Of a stretch of 64,000 nucleotides of DNA, positions 12,236 to 24,384 are shown one piece after another (position 1 is the first letter of the stretch; every line of letters starts with the position of its first letter). The position numbers were made by a program, and so were the translations under genes. The DNA comes from Amaurobius ferox (lineage: Eukaryota; Arthropoda; Arachnida; Araneae; Amaurobiidae). The stretch covers positions 165,220,750-165,284,749 of the forward strand of contig OX578135.1 of the NCBI GenBank assembly GCA_951213105.1. The letters run 5' to 3'. The notes beneath the pieces were generated by a model. The model was not told the DNA's origin. It was given only the letters and a program-made list of their open reading frames with translations, and made no database searches.

Positions 12236-12954
12236 ATGCGCTGTAGTTCCGACTATTCATTGATTGTCTGCAAATTCTTGATTATTTGCATATTCGGTCG
12301 AAATGTGTTTGCATGTAAAGTTTCATTACTATCGGATTATTTTGCGGGGTGCGTGGATTTTTTTTTCTTAGAATGTATGTTATATATGTATCACACTTTA
12401 TTGCCTTTTTGCAATACTGTTATTTATTTCTCACGATTAGCAACAGCAAATCTCTACTTTTATCTTTTGCGATTGGCAACATTTATCTCTTCATTTGTTG
12501 CACGATTGGATTGGACTTTTGCAGTGTATTTCAGGTATTCATGTTTCCTATTTAATTTTTCAATCTTTATGCTTGTCGTCCAAGTATTGTTAGTTTTAGA
12601 TATAATCTATCTAACAACTCAGAAACAAACATATTTTGTGTTTATTTTGATTAAATTCTTGGACTTGACAAAGAATTTTTTCGAAATGAACAATTTTTTA
12701 GGCCTAGTGCTTATCCACGCGTGTATAGCTTTAATGATTGGATATTTTTTGTTTTTTCATTTTCGAATCCACACCATTGAATTTTTTTGATTATCTTTAG
12801 CTTTATGACTAGAAATATGCCTTTTATTTTCCAAATAATTGATGATTCTCTATTTAATACTTCTTTTTAATTTCTAGGTATATTTAAAGTTAGGTTTATG
12901 GTTTATTTGAGTTACATCTTCTCTATGGATCATTGGATTTTCATGTTATATTTT

Positions 12955-12955
<1 letters not shown>
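12236..12955 (+). mobile_element. Penelope-like element 3' end (family 2)
   Basis: Matches 47,600-48,140, the 3' region of the GIY-YIG/RT element at 45.1-48.1 kb: shared blocks ACTGTTATTTA, GCGATTGGCAAC, TTTTCAATCTTT and GCCTAGTGCTTATCCACG. It ends directly at a long (AT)n tract. The 184-codon ORF here (12,236-12,790) is T-rich and hydrophobic by composition; I do not regard it as a gene. Confidence 0.7.

Positions 12956-12956
<1 letters not shown>

Positions 12957-13046
<90 letters not shown>
12957..13046. repeat. (AT)n microsatellite
   Basis: About 90 bp of uninterrupted AT dinucleotides between two converging Penelope-like 3' ends. Confidence 0.98.
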
Positions 13047-13050
<4 letters not shown>

Positions 13051-13785
13051 AAAATTTATAAAACATTAAAAGATTAAAAGTTCGAGATTAAAAATTCATA
13101 TAAATGAAATGCACAATGCAGCATTTTCCTCATTATACGAAATATATTAAAATAAGATATAAATAGGATACAAATGGAATAAAAATGGATGGGAAGGCTA
13201 ACGGGCAATATGCTAAAAAAGCCTAAGGAGGGATTGTGACCCCTTAAATCCCTGGTTTCAGCATGCTGCTAGGCCGCGGCACACTCCCGGTATGGCAACA
13301 ATTCCCGTAGCACTTCTCCAGTGTAAGTAACTCGAAAGAATAGACCTTGATATTCAAAGGAAAAAAGAAGAAATAATACCTAATTCCTATAGAACGTTGT
13401 CAGAATCCAAAGAACAATATGGAATAAGATTCATCCTTCCCCTTCGTTATTTTAAACAATCATAATCCATACTGTGTTTCACGTACATATATATCAAATC
13501 ATTACAACATTCAGTTGTTTCTTATTTCACCATGAGTGAAAGTAGTTGTTATAAAATCGTGATCCAGATCTTTATTTCTTTTTGTTGCCATTTCGTCATT
13601 ACAAACTTCCATGATGTTATGTACTTGTGAATATTTATTTTTGTAATGAACATTTAGTTGACGCTTTAAAAAGGCCTTAGGATACTTTTGTCGCAATGCT
13701 TCCCCTATCACAAACACATCTCTATCTACCCTTTCCTTTCCATTATTGATGATTCGTTGATGTCTTTTTAGTTGTTGTATAAAAC
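13047..13785 (-). pseudogene. Penelope-like RT 3' fragment (family 1)
   Basis: On the minus strand an open frame (about 13,770-13,511) reads QQLKRHQRIINNGKERVD then FVIGEALRQKYPKAFLKRQL. It aligns with the RT C-terminus of the copy at 42,833-43,348 (IISDAIFIKEAFKQNYP). The 3' region follows, with the GC-rich conserved motif at 13,200-13,320. It is 5'-truncated at the (AT)n tract 13,789-13,983 and its 3' end abuts the (AT)n tract at 13,046. The RT core is missing, so it is dead. Confidence 0.72.
13200..13325 (-). ncRNA. conserved 3'-UTR structured motif, copy 1
   Basis: Sense (minus) strand: CCGGGAGTGTGCCGCGGCC, AGCATGCTG, then AAGGGGTCACAATCCCTCC. The GGGG/CCC segments can pair around a small loop. 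The same ordered motif lies 3' of the RT remnants at 42.5 kb and 44.4 kb and in the 3'-only fragment at 48.3 kb. The role is unknown; an RNA recognised by the element's own RT is an inference. Confidence 0.6.
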
Positions 13786-13788
13786 AGG

Positions 13789-13983
<195 letters not shown>

Positions 13984-14154
13984 TGCCAACTGTAGTGTTA
14001 TAATTTTGTGAGCATTTTAATTACGTTGCTGATCGTCCCCATGTATATCTGAAGAGTGGGCAATGTTTCGTTTTAGAATTATTTCTTTCGTAATGCAAGA
14101 CTATTTTCTGTTTCACAACACTTGCAACATATATCTAAAATGATAATAACGAAA

Positions 14155-14290
14155 GATGTCTGTCTGTCTCGACTGTGGCAGAAAATCTAAACGTTCTACG
14201 GATATGAAAATTGATACACAGGTACTTCAGGACCCGGGACGATACCCCTCTGCGAGATTTTTTAAAAATTAGGATAAATTTTCTAAGTAT
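14155..14290 (+). repeat. repeat family C, copy 1
   Basis: Block order gtctgtctgt - gtggcagaaaatctaa - acgttctacg - gatacacaggtacttcagga matches 41,819 and 43,387. No ORF. Confidence 0.6.
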
Positions 14291-14428
14291 TTAAGGGTGA
14301 GCGTCAGTAAATCTTCTGCTCTATCAGCGCTTTGTTAACTTTCGCGGCACACATATTTCGCCGAAATTCTGCTCAAACAGTTGCGAAATATTTTCTGAAA
14401 GATAAAATGCAATGTTTAGATTATATTA

Positions 14429-14916
14429 AAACTAAATTTAATACCCAATAAAACATAGAATATATTTTTTATTTTAATCCAAAATATTTTTAGTGCTGCC
14501 ATCTGTTGTAATTTAATTCATACCGATTATTTTTATTTCTTAATGAATATTTCTAAATATCTATTTCTTCTAATACAGTATTACATACAACAACAGATCA
14601 TATATAATAATGCTACAATCACGGAAAGGTAATTTCTCATTCTATAAATTTGATGAGGGGATCTGAATGTGCATCACTGAGGACTGCAATTTTGTCTTGA
14701 AGTTCCTTTCTCTTCAAGTCCAAGTTCAATTACGTTTCCGTGATTGTGGAGTTATTATATATGATCTATTGTTGTATGTAATACCGTATTAGAAGAAATA
14801 GATATTTAGAAATATTCATTAAGAAATAAAAATAATCGGTATGAATTAAATTACGACAACAGATGGCAGCACCAAAAATATTTTATCTATGTTTTATTGG
14901 GTATTAAATTTAGTTT
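14429..14916. mobile_element. 488 bp MITE with ~190 bp TIRs
   Basis: Left arm AAACTAAATTTAATACCCAA.. pairs with right arm ..TTGGGTATTAAATTTAGTTT. The arms stay similar to about 14,632 / 14,740 and share GCTGCCATCTGTTGT and AATCACGGAAA. The central ~100 bp is unique. No coding capacity. Confidence 0.85.
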
Positions 14917-15309
14917 ATGAGTCTGTTTATGTTTAGTTTATGATCTCGTATTATGAGTTTCACGTGATCATATCACAGTTTCTAATTATATTAACTTTAA
15001 AGGTTATACTTTTTAGTTTGAGCTAACGAAGACCATGTGCTCATATTGCATACACCGTATTAGGCATGCCACACTAATTAGGCCGTATTAGGCATATGCA
15101 GCAAGTTTTATATTTTTGGTTCTAAAACGGCGTACCGTTAAAGTGCTGTTTGGTTTTCGAAAATTTGCTGTATATTCCAGTGAAATTTTAATCAGAGGTT
15201 TGCATCATTATTCCCTGACGACGCCAGGTATTCGTGAAAAAAAATATATAGGTAGGCCTGAAACTTCCTGAGCATTCAATGAATAACTCACATTATCATA
15301 GTTTTTTTT

Positions 15310-15930
15310 TTTTTTTTTTTAACCTTCCCTTTATACATAATGTAATGCATAGGGGAGGATTATGATGGGGTCGAACTTTCGAATTTGAGTTTTCGACGGA
15401 AGAGCATAGCATACCTAAAGTCGAATCAGTCGCTATTAAGGTCAGGTGAATCCATGAGTATGTGGAGACGATATCTCACGAACGAATGAAGCGTTTCGAA
15501 CGATATTTGGTACGAAAATTACAATCCGTGAATACTGGAAGTCTATTTATTTTAGATTCAGTCGACTGTTCGGAAAACGCCCAAAATTTTGAATCCAAAA
15601 ATTAAGACCTTCAATAATGTTACGTAAATAATCATTTCTTATGTAATTTTTAATTAGAAAACGTTTAACACAAATTTTAGAAAACGGCCATGAACTGTTT
15701 TCGAGACATTGCACTTTTTAAAATAAATGTATAAAAAAATCACATAAAATTAAAAAATATATATCAACTATTGTGAAATACGTTCACTTTTCATGTGTAA
15801 TATTATGCGATAAAGTTGTTCAATCATTCTCGAAGATCTATAGTTCGCTCCATTCACGAGAAATGATACTTTATATAATACTTTTGCATTTTGTCGCCTA
15901 ACAAATTACCAACAGTCATTTATATAAAAA
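15310..15930 (+). repeat. repeat family S, copy 1
   Basis: Dispersed repeat starting near ccctttatacataatgtaat, then GGGGTCGAACTTTCGAAT, CGAATGAAGCG, TACTGGAAG, and a 3' part with ACGTTCACTTTTCATGTGTA and CAACAGTCATTTA. Other copies: 38,405-39,297 (reverse) and 55,390-56,000. The large palindrome inserted just beyond its end. Confidence 0.7.
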
Positions 15931-15963
15931 CCAACAGTCATTTAAAGCCATTATTATACCAAA

Positions 15964-15969
15964 GGCGCA
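15964..15969. repeat. target-site duplication, left (GGCGCA)
   Basis: GGCGCA immediately before the left terminus AGTAGAAAAGG; repeated directly at 27,898-27,903. Confidence 0.7.
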
Positions 15970-16440
15970 AGTAGAAAAGGAAAGCCGGTTCTGCGCCAAA
16001 GGCGGAGCAATGCGGAGCGCGGAGCAAAATGGCCGCCATCATGAATTCCGTAATCCTGGACGGGGGTGTAAAAGGGGGGGTAAATGAAAAAAGGTGGGGG
16101 TAAAAATTTTGGAGAAACTTTTTGTCGGGTGGCAACGATGTCGTAGTCTTGTACGAGGGGTTGAGGGGGAAATATTTTTTTTTGGACGAGATTTTTTCTA
16201 AGTATGGGAGAAACTATTTTTCAGGGTGGCAACACCTCCGCCTCTGCGACGAAGGCGGAGCAGTGCCATCAGCGCCCCCTAGCGTCGAAAAGCGGAACTA
16301 TCGGGGATGAAATTGGGGATTTTTTCTGTTTCGGTTGCCATAGCAACACCCGTATAGGAGAAACTTTTTTCTGGATGGCAACGGCTGAGGTTCTGCGACA
16401 AAGGCGGAGCAGTGCCATCAGCGCCCCCTAGCGGCAGAAA
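15970..16440 (+). repeat. terminal ~150 bp block, three copies
   Basis: The motif TTCTGCGMCAAAGGCGGAGC recurs at about 15,990, 16,238 and 16,393. A ggagaaactttttt-ggtggcaac motif recurs at about 16,111, 16,206 and 16,356. CATCAGCGCCCCCTAGCG occurs twice. Mirrored at 27,427-27,897. Confidence 0.8.
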
Positions 16441-16800
16441 GGAGAATTAAAACTGGGATTTTTCTGATAGTTGGGATTTTTTTTTTTCTTTTCCTACATG
16501 AATTAATTAAGTACGAAATATTCGTATTTTTTTTTTCTTTTTTCTAAATGAATGAAAGGTGTTAATGAGGATAATGAAATAAAGTAATTAAGGTCTATGT
16601 TATTGCATGCTAGAAGCATGTCAAGAACATGTTATTACATGTTAGGAGCGTGATAAGGGTATACCAGCGGTATACCAAGGGTGTACCAAAGGAGTATGCT
16701 GAAGACATGCCAAGGTCATATCAATACCCCTCCGCCTAAGAAAAGAGTGCTTGCCCTATATCGCGGTTACGAATACATAACTGTAAGAATTTTATATTTT

Positions 16801-17456
16801 ACTAACAAAATTTCGTAAATGCAAGTTTTTTTCATATATTTTTTCGCAAATGTAAGTTTTTTACTTTTCAAAAACCACACTTGTGCCGTTTTCTCTATGG
16901 GAATTAACATAGGTTTTCACACTTGTGCTATTTTTTAACGTTTTTTCACAAAAACATACTTTTTACTAACAAAATTTCGTAAATGCAAGTTTTTTTCTTA
17001 TATTTTTTCGCAAATGTAAGTTTTTTACTTTTCAAAAACCGCACTTGTGCTGTTTTCTCTATGGGAATTAACATAGGTTTTCGCACTTGTGCTATTTTTT
17101 AACGTTTTTTCACAAAAACATACTTTTTACTAACAAAATTTCGTAAATGCAAGTTTTTTTCTTATATTTTTTCGCAAATGTAATTTTTTTACTTTTCAAA
17201 AACCGCACTTGTGCTGTTTTCTCTATGGGAATTAACATAGGTTTTCGCACTTGTGCTATTTTTTAACGTTTTTTCACAAAAACATACTTTTTACTAACAA
17301 AATTTCGTAAATGCAAGTTTTTTTCTTATATTTTTTCGCAAATGTAATTTTTTTACTTTTCAAAAACCACACTTGTGCCGTTTTCTCTATGGAAATTAAC
17401 ATAGGTTTTCACACTTGTGCTATTTTTTAACGTCTTTTCACAAAAACATACCTTTT
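16801..17456 (+). repeat. 164-bp tandem repeat, four copies
   Basis: ACTAACAAAATTTCGTAAAT begins at 16,801, 16,965, 17,129 and 17,293, an exact 164-bp period. Each unit holds TCTCTATGGGAATTAACATA and CACTTGTGC. Mirrored at about 26,411-27,066. Confidence 0.95.
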
Positions 17457-17484
17457 ACTTGTAAAAAACTAACAAAAACGCGTT

Positions 17485-17697
17485 TTTAAAGTAGCAGAAT
17501 CGCGTGAATTGGTGTTTTAAAGTAGCAGAATCGCGTGAATTGGTGTTTTAAAGTAGCAGAATCGCGTGAATTGGTGTTTTAAAGTAGCAGAATCGCGTGA
17601 ATTGGTGTTTTAAAGTAGCAGAATCGCGTGAATTGATGTTTTAAAGTAGCAGAATCGCGTGAATTGATGTTTTAAAGTAGCAGAATCGCATGAATTG
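17485..17697 (+). repeat. 31-bp tandem repeat, seven copies
   Basis: Unit core AAAGTAGCAGAATCGCGTGA with AATTGGTGTTTT spacing, seven times. The inner (later) units carry ATTGATG or CGCATG variants. The right arm has nine. Confidence 0.96.
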
Positions 17698-18538
17698 GGT
17701 GTATGAGAGGGGGTGTGTTTGCCCAACCGGTCTTGGGAGTTTAAATTAATATGTGTGCTATTTTATGCATATGTTATTTCTTTAAACCAACATGTTTTAA
17801 AAACCGCATAGTGCATTAAATCACGATGACAGATCTACCCCTCCCCACCTCGCGTGAATGTGGATAGTTACATCGTATGGCCAGTGCGAGAAAGATGAAG
17901 ATACTGCTAACAGAGCGTGGTTCTGTATCTGGATATAACTTTAGGCAATATGCCGCGTTGGGCTGGGTCGACTGAACCGCTCTCGCTGCTATTGTTAACA
18001 TCTGTGGTGGGGGACAGTTTTTCCGGACTGATAGAATGCTTGTGTTGGACCATCGCGAAATGCTATTCTCAGCTGGGAGAGGCTCTTTTAAAGAAGTTCT
18101 TATTAAATTTTAACATGTTTTAAAAAGAATCTTTCATTCATTAGTGTTATGAATCACGCAAGTTAATTAAAGGATGTTAATTAAATTAATTGATTAAGTA
18201 TTGAATGTCTGTATACCAGGAGCATGTCAAAGACATGTCAAGGGGTATGTCAAAGCGTACCAAGGGTGTGCCAAAGGAGTATGCTGAAGGCATGCCAAGA
18301 CCATCGTTCCTACACTATCCCTCCGCTATATCGGGGTTACGAAGTGAACTGCGAGAATCTTGTAGGGTGGGATACTTGAAAATATCGTATGATGAGGGGT
18401 ATGCCAAGAGGATCGAACATGAATTTTAAGAATGTGCCGCTTTTTGCGTTTTTTTTTTTCACAAAAAGTTTTCAAAACGTTAAAAAAACAACAAAAATGT
18501 GTGTTTTTACAACAAGTTGAAGTTTTGGAGTTGTCGGA

Positions 18539-18716
18539 TTTCTCTATGGGAATTAACATGGGTTTTCACACTTTTGCGAATTTTTTAGAAAAAAAATGTG
18601 GTTTTTTGCAAAAATGCGGCCAAAAATGTGTTTTTTGCAAAACGCGGAATCGGCCGATTTTTTTCAAACTGTCGGATTTCTCTATGGGAATTAACATAGG
18701 TTTTCACACTTTTGCA
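18539..18716 (+). repeat. two further copies of the 164-bp core motif
   Basis: TCTCTATGGGAATTAACATR followed by GGTTTTCACACTTTTGC appears at 18,541 and 18,680, outside the 164-bp array. Mirrored at about 25,090-25,265. Confidence 0.85.
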
Positions 18717-18776
18717 ATTTTTTGAAAGAAAATGTGCGTTTTTGCAAAAATGCGGCCAAAGAAGCGTGTTTTTAGA

Positions 18777-18850
18777 GTAGCAGAATTTCGGGAATCTCGG
18801 GAATTTCGGGAATCTCGGGAATCTCGAGAATCTCGAGAATCTCGGGAATT
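18777..18850 (+). repeat. short GGAATCTCGGG tandem array
   Basis: Units GGAATCTCGGG / GGAATTTCGGG / GAATCTCGA run head to tail about six times. Mirrored at 24,955-25,028. Confidence 0.9.
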
Positions 18851-19129
18851 GGGTGTATGGGAGGAGGTGTGTTTCCCCAACCATTACGGTCTTAGAGTTT
18901 AAAAATAAATATTTTCAATAATCGTGAAAGTGTGCTTATGCCCAAAATACTTGAGTGTTATGAATCTCACAAGTTAATGAAAGGATGATAATTAAATAAA
19001 GTCTTAGAGTTTAAATAATAGCAGATACCAATGGCTGTATGCATATGTTTTTACAAGTGTACTACTACTACCATAGGGGGTTTCTTTAAACCAACATGTT
19101 TTAATACGTGCGTTATTCTAAGAGGGAGA

Positions 19130-19420
19130 AACACCTAATATGGTGATACATATGACACACGCGCTCAGCACAAATCGATGGAAATAAATGGTGAGATAGT
19201 TTTTAAAGACGAGACTTTTAAATTTTTTTCGATAAATAAGGTATTTGAGGTTATTTAACGTGTGAATGAACGATACATACCAATAAAATGAGGAACTAGG
19301 CAAAGTTTACAAGTATGGGACTTTAAAGTTTTGATGTTTTAGGGGTAGAACTTGAATTTATAATTAAACATGATTTATACTAACTACTGCAAAGGGAGAA
19401 ATGCATAGCGAAAGGGGTTA

Positions 19421-19465
<45 letters not shown>

Positions 19466-21110
19466 CATATAACCAACACCCACCGGTGGAATGCAGATCA
19501 AAGATAGCATTTTTAGGAGAAGACATGAGATTCTTAAGTAAATGGAGTATTTAGAGGCATTTAAAGAGATATAAACATATGATAAGGTAACATCCATAAT
19601 ACACACAACTAATATAGGACAGCGAAAGGAAAACTTTAGTATTGTTTAGAGACCGAACTTCAAATTTTTAAGTAAATGTAGGTGTTTGGAAAATTTTTAA
19701 TGAACTATATGCGATACACATGTCTCCGATCACAGTGGTGGAAAAGTGATACCGGAACAGTTTTTAAAGATGTGACTTTAACTTTTTTCAATTAAGTGCA
19801 GAATCTACTAAATATTAGAGGGTGCTAGCACTTACCGAGGGTTTTATGTATAATACACATAAGCAGCATATAACATTAGGAAGGGGATATTACAAAAATT
19901 TTTAAAGATAGGACTTTACATTTTAGAACTAAATGAGATATCAAGAAACATTTAAAGGGGATGAAAACATCTAATGAGGCGGAATGGGGGTGTACTTACC
20001 CAAGATACCCAGCACTGAAATCATTCACTAAGATAAATTTTTTTAAAGTAAAGACTTTAGAAGTTTCACATAAAAGGCAATTTATACTAGTTTTTAAAGA
20101 AATGAAAACGCCCAGCGAGATGACTTAGAATGAATACAACGCCGATATATATAACAGTGAAAAGAAAACTTAAATATTGTTTAAAGACTGCACTTCAAAT
20201 TTCAAAGTAAATGTACATACCCAGAAACTTTTAATGGACTAGTATAATACACATACTCGATATAGCAGTTAAATAACGAACTAAGAATAATTTATAAGTA
20301 TGTAACTTTGGATTTTTTTAGTTAAATAGGGATTTCAGCTAATTTTTAGAGGGATAGAAAGGTATACTAAAGGGTGTACAACAAATTTTTAGAAGGGACT
20401 TAGGGAATTTGCTAGCTAAATAGGGATTTCCACTACTTTTTAAAGGGATATAAAGACATACTAAAGGGTATACAGCAAATTTTTAGAGGGGACTTTGAGA
20501 ATTTTTTAGCTAAATAGGGATTTCTACTAACTTTTAAGGAATAGTAGCACGTACTGAAGAGTATAGAGCGTAATCATTACTAACACCTAGTGCTAAAATG
20601 AGGAATTAGAGTAATATTTTGAGGATGGGACTTTAGATTTTTAAGTAAATGTTATGTTTAAAAACTTTTAAAGTAGCGTAAATACCTACTAAGATGACAT
20701 ATGCGATACACATAGCCAATACATAGTTATTAAATAGGGAAAAGCTAAGATGGCTTTTTAGAATAACACCTAAAATTTTTTCTAACTAAGCGCAATATAT
20801 CAACACTTAAAGCGGACGAATACGAAGATTCAGACGGCATGTGTGATACACATCGCGGGCACATAATAGTTAAATCTTAATTTAAGTAAGTTTTTAAGGA
20901 TAGAACTCTAAATTTTCTGGGTAAATGAGATGTTTAAGAATATTTAAAGAGTCAAAAACACCTAATAAGGCGGTATGAGATGATTTCATCATCATCAGAT
21001 AACAGCGAAATGGGGATACTACAAATATTTTAAAGGGGAATCCTTAAAATTTCTAAGTAAATAACCTTTAAAGGGGTGAAAAATATATAGTGAAGTTGTG
21101 TAGATAATAC
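19130..21110 (+). repeat. degenerate long-period array
   Basis: An ordered set of motifs recurs about a dozen times: TTTTTAAAG-gggactttaaa, aagtaaatg-aggtgttt, aaa-gggatgaaaacacctaa, gatgtgtaatacacata. Spacing varies around 140-170 bp. Divergence between units is high although the mirrored arm is nearly identical, so the array is far older than the inversion. Mirrored at about 22,700-24,680. Confidence 0.65.
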
Positions 21111-21764
21111 AGATCATCGACATTCTAAAACAGACAAGACATGTCTATACAAGATAAAAAATGTTGTACGTTAATATAAACATACATTATTCTATGTAGC
21201 AATGTAATACATACCCCAAGATTTATATAAAGTAATTGCGAATACATTATACCAATCCCATCAGAAATCAGCTAAAATAATAAAATTACCAAGCTGAGTA
21301 ATATATCTAGGTACTAAAACCCCAACAAACTACATTAAATTGATAAAAATCTTAACTAAATAAAATAATGAAGCTGTAACATACTATAAAAATACTAAGT
21401 TTAATAAAATAATAGAATAAAATCATATTAAAGCAAGTACTTACATGTTCAATCCGACTCAAAATGCTACATTAGGTGTAGGCCGATGAATAATGACAGA
21501 TATAACATCTCCAGCTTTACCAACTTAAACCGACATATTCCCAGAGCAACTTGAAACGCGTCTTGACAGCACGAAATCCACAGCAGAAGTGATAAAATCG
21601 ATACTTCAACGACACCCCCTACACGACAAGGTCACATCAAGGACATATCATGGTTACAGTTAAACTATGGTATAAAATAGAATCACATGTTAAAAAAATA
21701 ATAGATTTTAGTAAAATAATTAAAGAAAATCCCTCTGTGATTATGAATGACCTGTCTATATTTA

Positions 21765-21766
<2 letters not shown>

Positions 21767-21808
<42 letters not shown>
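21767..21808 (+). repeat. (GT)21 near palindrome centre
   Basis: 42 bp of GT; the mirrored (AC)n tract at 22,003-22,040 is 38 bp. Confidence 0.97.
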
Positions 21809-21811
<3 letters not shown>

Positions 21812-21866
21812 ATTATACCTTAAAAAGCTATATATCTGTAGTATCCCAACGGATAATAATATTTGT

Positions 21867-21946
21867 CTTGCACATTTAGTTAAAACTTTTTTTTAATTAC
21901 ACTTAAAATAAGTGCAACTGAAATAAAGTTTTTCTAAGTTTGAAAA
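21867..21946. other. 80 bp palindrome spacer
   Basis: Unique AT-rich sequence between the arms (contains AATTACACTTAAAATAAGTG, itself a weak hairpin). No ORF or promoter seen. Confidence 0.85.
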
Positions 21947-21999
21947 ACAAATATTATTATCCGTTGGGATACTACAGATATATAGCTTTTTAAGGTATA

Positions 22000-22042
<43 letters not shown>

Positions 22043-24341
22043 TAAATATAGACAGGTCATTCATAATCACAGAGGGATTTTCTTTAATTATTTTACTAAA
22101 ATCTATTATTTTTTTAACATGTGATTCTATTTTATACCATAGTTTAACTGTAACCATGATATGTCCTTGATGTGACCTTGTCGTGTAGGGGGTGTCGTTG
22201 AAGTATCGATTTTATCACTTCTGCTGTGGATTTCGTGCTGTCAAGACGCGTTTCAAGTTGCTCTGGGAATATGTCGGTTTAAGTTGGTAAAGCTGGAGAT
22301 GTTATATCTGTCATTATTCATCGGCCTACACCTAATGTAGCATTTTGAGTCGGATTGAACATGTAAGTACTTGCTTTAATATGATTTTATTCTATTATTT
22401 TATTAAACTTAGTATTTTTATAGTATGTTACAGCTTCATTATTTTATTTAGTTAAGATTTTTATCAATTTAATGTAGTTTGTTGGGGTTTTAGTACCTAG
22501 ATATATTACTCAGCTTGGTAATTTTATTATTTTAGCTGATTTCTGATGGGATTGGTATAATGTATTCGCAATTACTTTATATAAATCTTGGGGTATGTAT
22601 TACATTGCTACATAGAATAATGTATGTTTATATTAACGTACAACATTTTTTATCTTGTATAGACATGTCTTGTCTGTTTTAGAATGTCGATGATCTGTAT
22701 TATCTACACAACTTCACTATATATTTTTCACCCCTTTAAAGGTTATTTACTTAGAAATTTTAAGGATTCCCCTTTAAAATATTTGTAGTATCCCCATTTC
22801 GCTGTTATCTGATGATGATGAAATCATCTCATACCGCCTTATTAGGTGTTTTTGACTCTTTAAATATTCTTAAACATCTCATTTACCCAGAAAATTTAGA
22901 GTTCTATCCTTAAAAACTTACTTAAATTAAGATTTAACTATTATGTGCCCGCGATGTGTATCACACATGCCGTCTGAATCTTCGTATTCGTCCGCTTTAA
23001 GTGTTGATATATTGCGCTTAGTTAGAAAAAATTTTAGGTGTTATTCTAAAAAGCCATCTTAGCTTTTCCCTATTTAATAACTATGTATTGGCTATGTGTA
23101 TCGCATATGTCATCTTAGTAGGTATTTACGCTACTTTAAAAGTTTTTAAACATAACATTTACTTAAAAATCTAAAGTCCCATCCTCAAAATATTACTCTA
23201 ATTCCTCATTTTAGCACTAGGTGTTAGTAATGATTACGCTCTATACTCTTCAGTACGTGCTACTATTCCTTAAAAGTTAGTAGAAATCCCTATTTAGCTA
23301 AAAAATTCTCAAAGTCCCCTCTAAAAATTTGCTGTATACCCTTTAGTATGTCTTTATATCCCTTTAAAAAGTAGTGGAAATCCCTATTTAGCTAGCAAAT
23401 TCCCTAAGTCCCTTCTAAAAATTTGTTGTACACCCTTTAGTATACCTTTCTATCCCTCTAAAAATTAGCTGAAATCCCTATTTAACTAAAAAAATCCAAA
23501 GTTACATACTTATAAATTATTCTTAGTTCGTTATTTAACTGCTATATCGAGTATGTGTATTATACTAGTCCATTAAAAGTTTCTGGGTATGTACATTTAC
23601 TTTGAAATTTGAAGTGCAGTCTTTAAACAATATTTAAGTTTTCTTTTCACTGTTATATATATCGGCGTTGTATTCATTCTAAGTCATCTCGCTGGGCGTT
23701 TTCATTTCTTTAAAAACTAGTATAAATTGCCTTTTATGTGAAACTTCTAAAGTCTTTACTTTAAAAAAATTTATCTTAGTGAATGATTTCAGTGCTGGGT
23801 ATCTTGGGTAAGTACACCCCCATTCCGCCTGATTAGATGTTTTCATCCCCTTTAAATGTTTCTTGATATCTCATTTAGTTCTAAAATGTAAAGTCCTATC
23901 TTTAAAAATTTTTGTAATATCCCCTTCCTAATGTTATATGCTGCTTATGTGTATTATACATAAAACCCTCGGTAAGTGCTAGCACCCTCTAATATTTAGT
24001 AGATTCTGCACTTAATTGAAAAAAGTTAAAGTCACATCTTTAAAAACTGTTCCGGTATCACTTTTCCACCACTGTGATCGGAGACATGTGTATCGCATAT
24101 AGTTCATTAAAAATTTTCCAAACACCTACATTTACTTAAAAATTTGAAGTTCGGTCTCTAAACAATACTAAAGTTTTCCTTTCGCTGTCCTATATTAGTT
24201 GTGTGTATTATGGATGTTACCTTATCATATGTTTATATCTCTTTAAATGCCTCTAAATACTCCATTTACTTAAGAATCTCATGTCTTCTCCTAAAAATGC
24301 TATCTTTGATCTGCATTCCACCGGTGGGTGTTGGTTATATG

Positions 24342-24384
<43 letters not shown>

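Larger units (their letters stand above)
15970..21866 (+). repeat. left arm of giant palindrome
   Basis: From outside in: three copies of a ~150 bp GC-rich block (15,970-16,440), GCATGTC-rich stretch, four 164-bp units, seven 31-bp units, AAACATG-rich stretch, GGAATCTCGGG array, a long degenerate array (19,130-21,110), unique AT-rich DNA, then (GT)21. Confidence 0.95.

Noticed and set aside
12236..12790. 184-codon hydrophobic ORF, looks like a membrane protein
   Set aside because: T-rich composition alone gives Phe/Leu/Ile; the DNA matches the 3' region of a Penelope-like element at 47.6-48.1 kb, where the frame is not kept.
16801..17456. CRISPR-like or centromeric satellite array
   Set aside because: Four 164-bp units in direct tandem without spacers inside a transposon-like arm; too few for a satellite domain and the host is eukaryotic.
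22806..22835. CTGATGATGATGAAATCATC as a hammerhead ribozyme core
   Set aside because: No proper stem II or cleavage-site context, and it is part of a degenerate array, not of a Penelope terminus.
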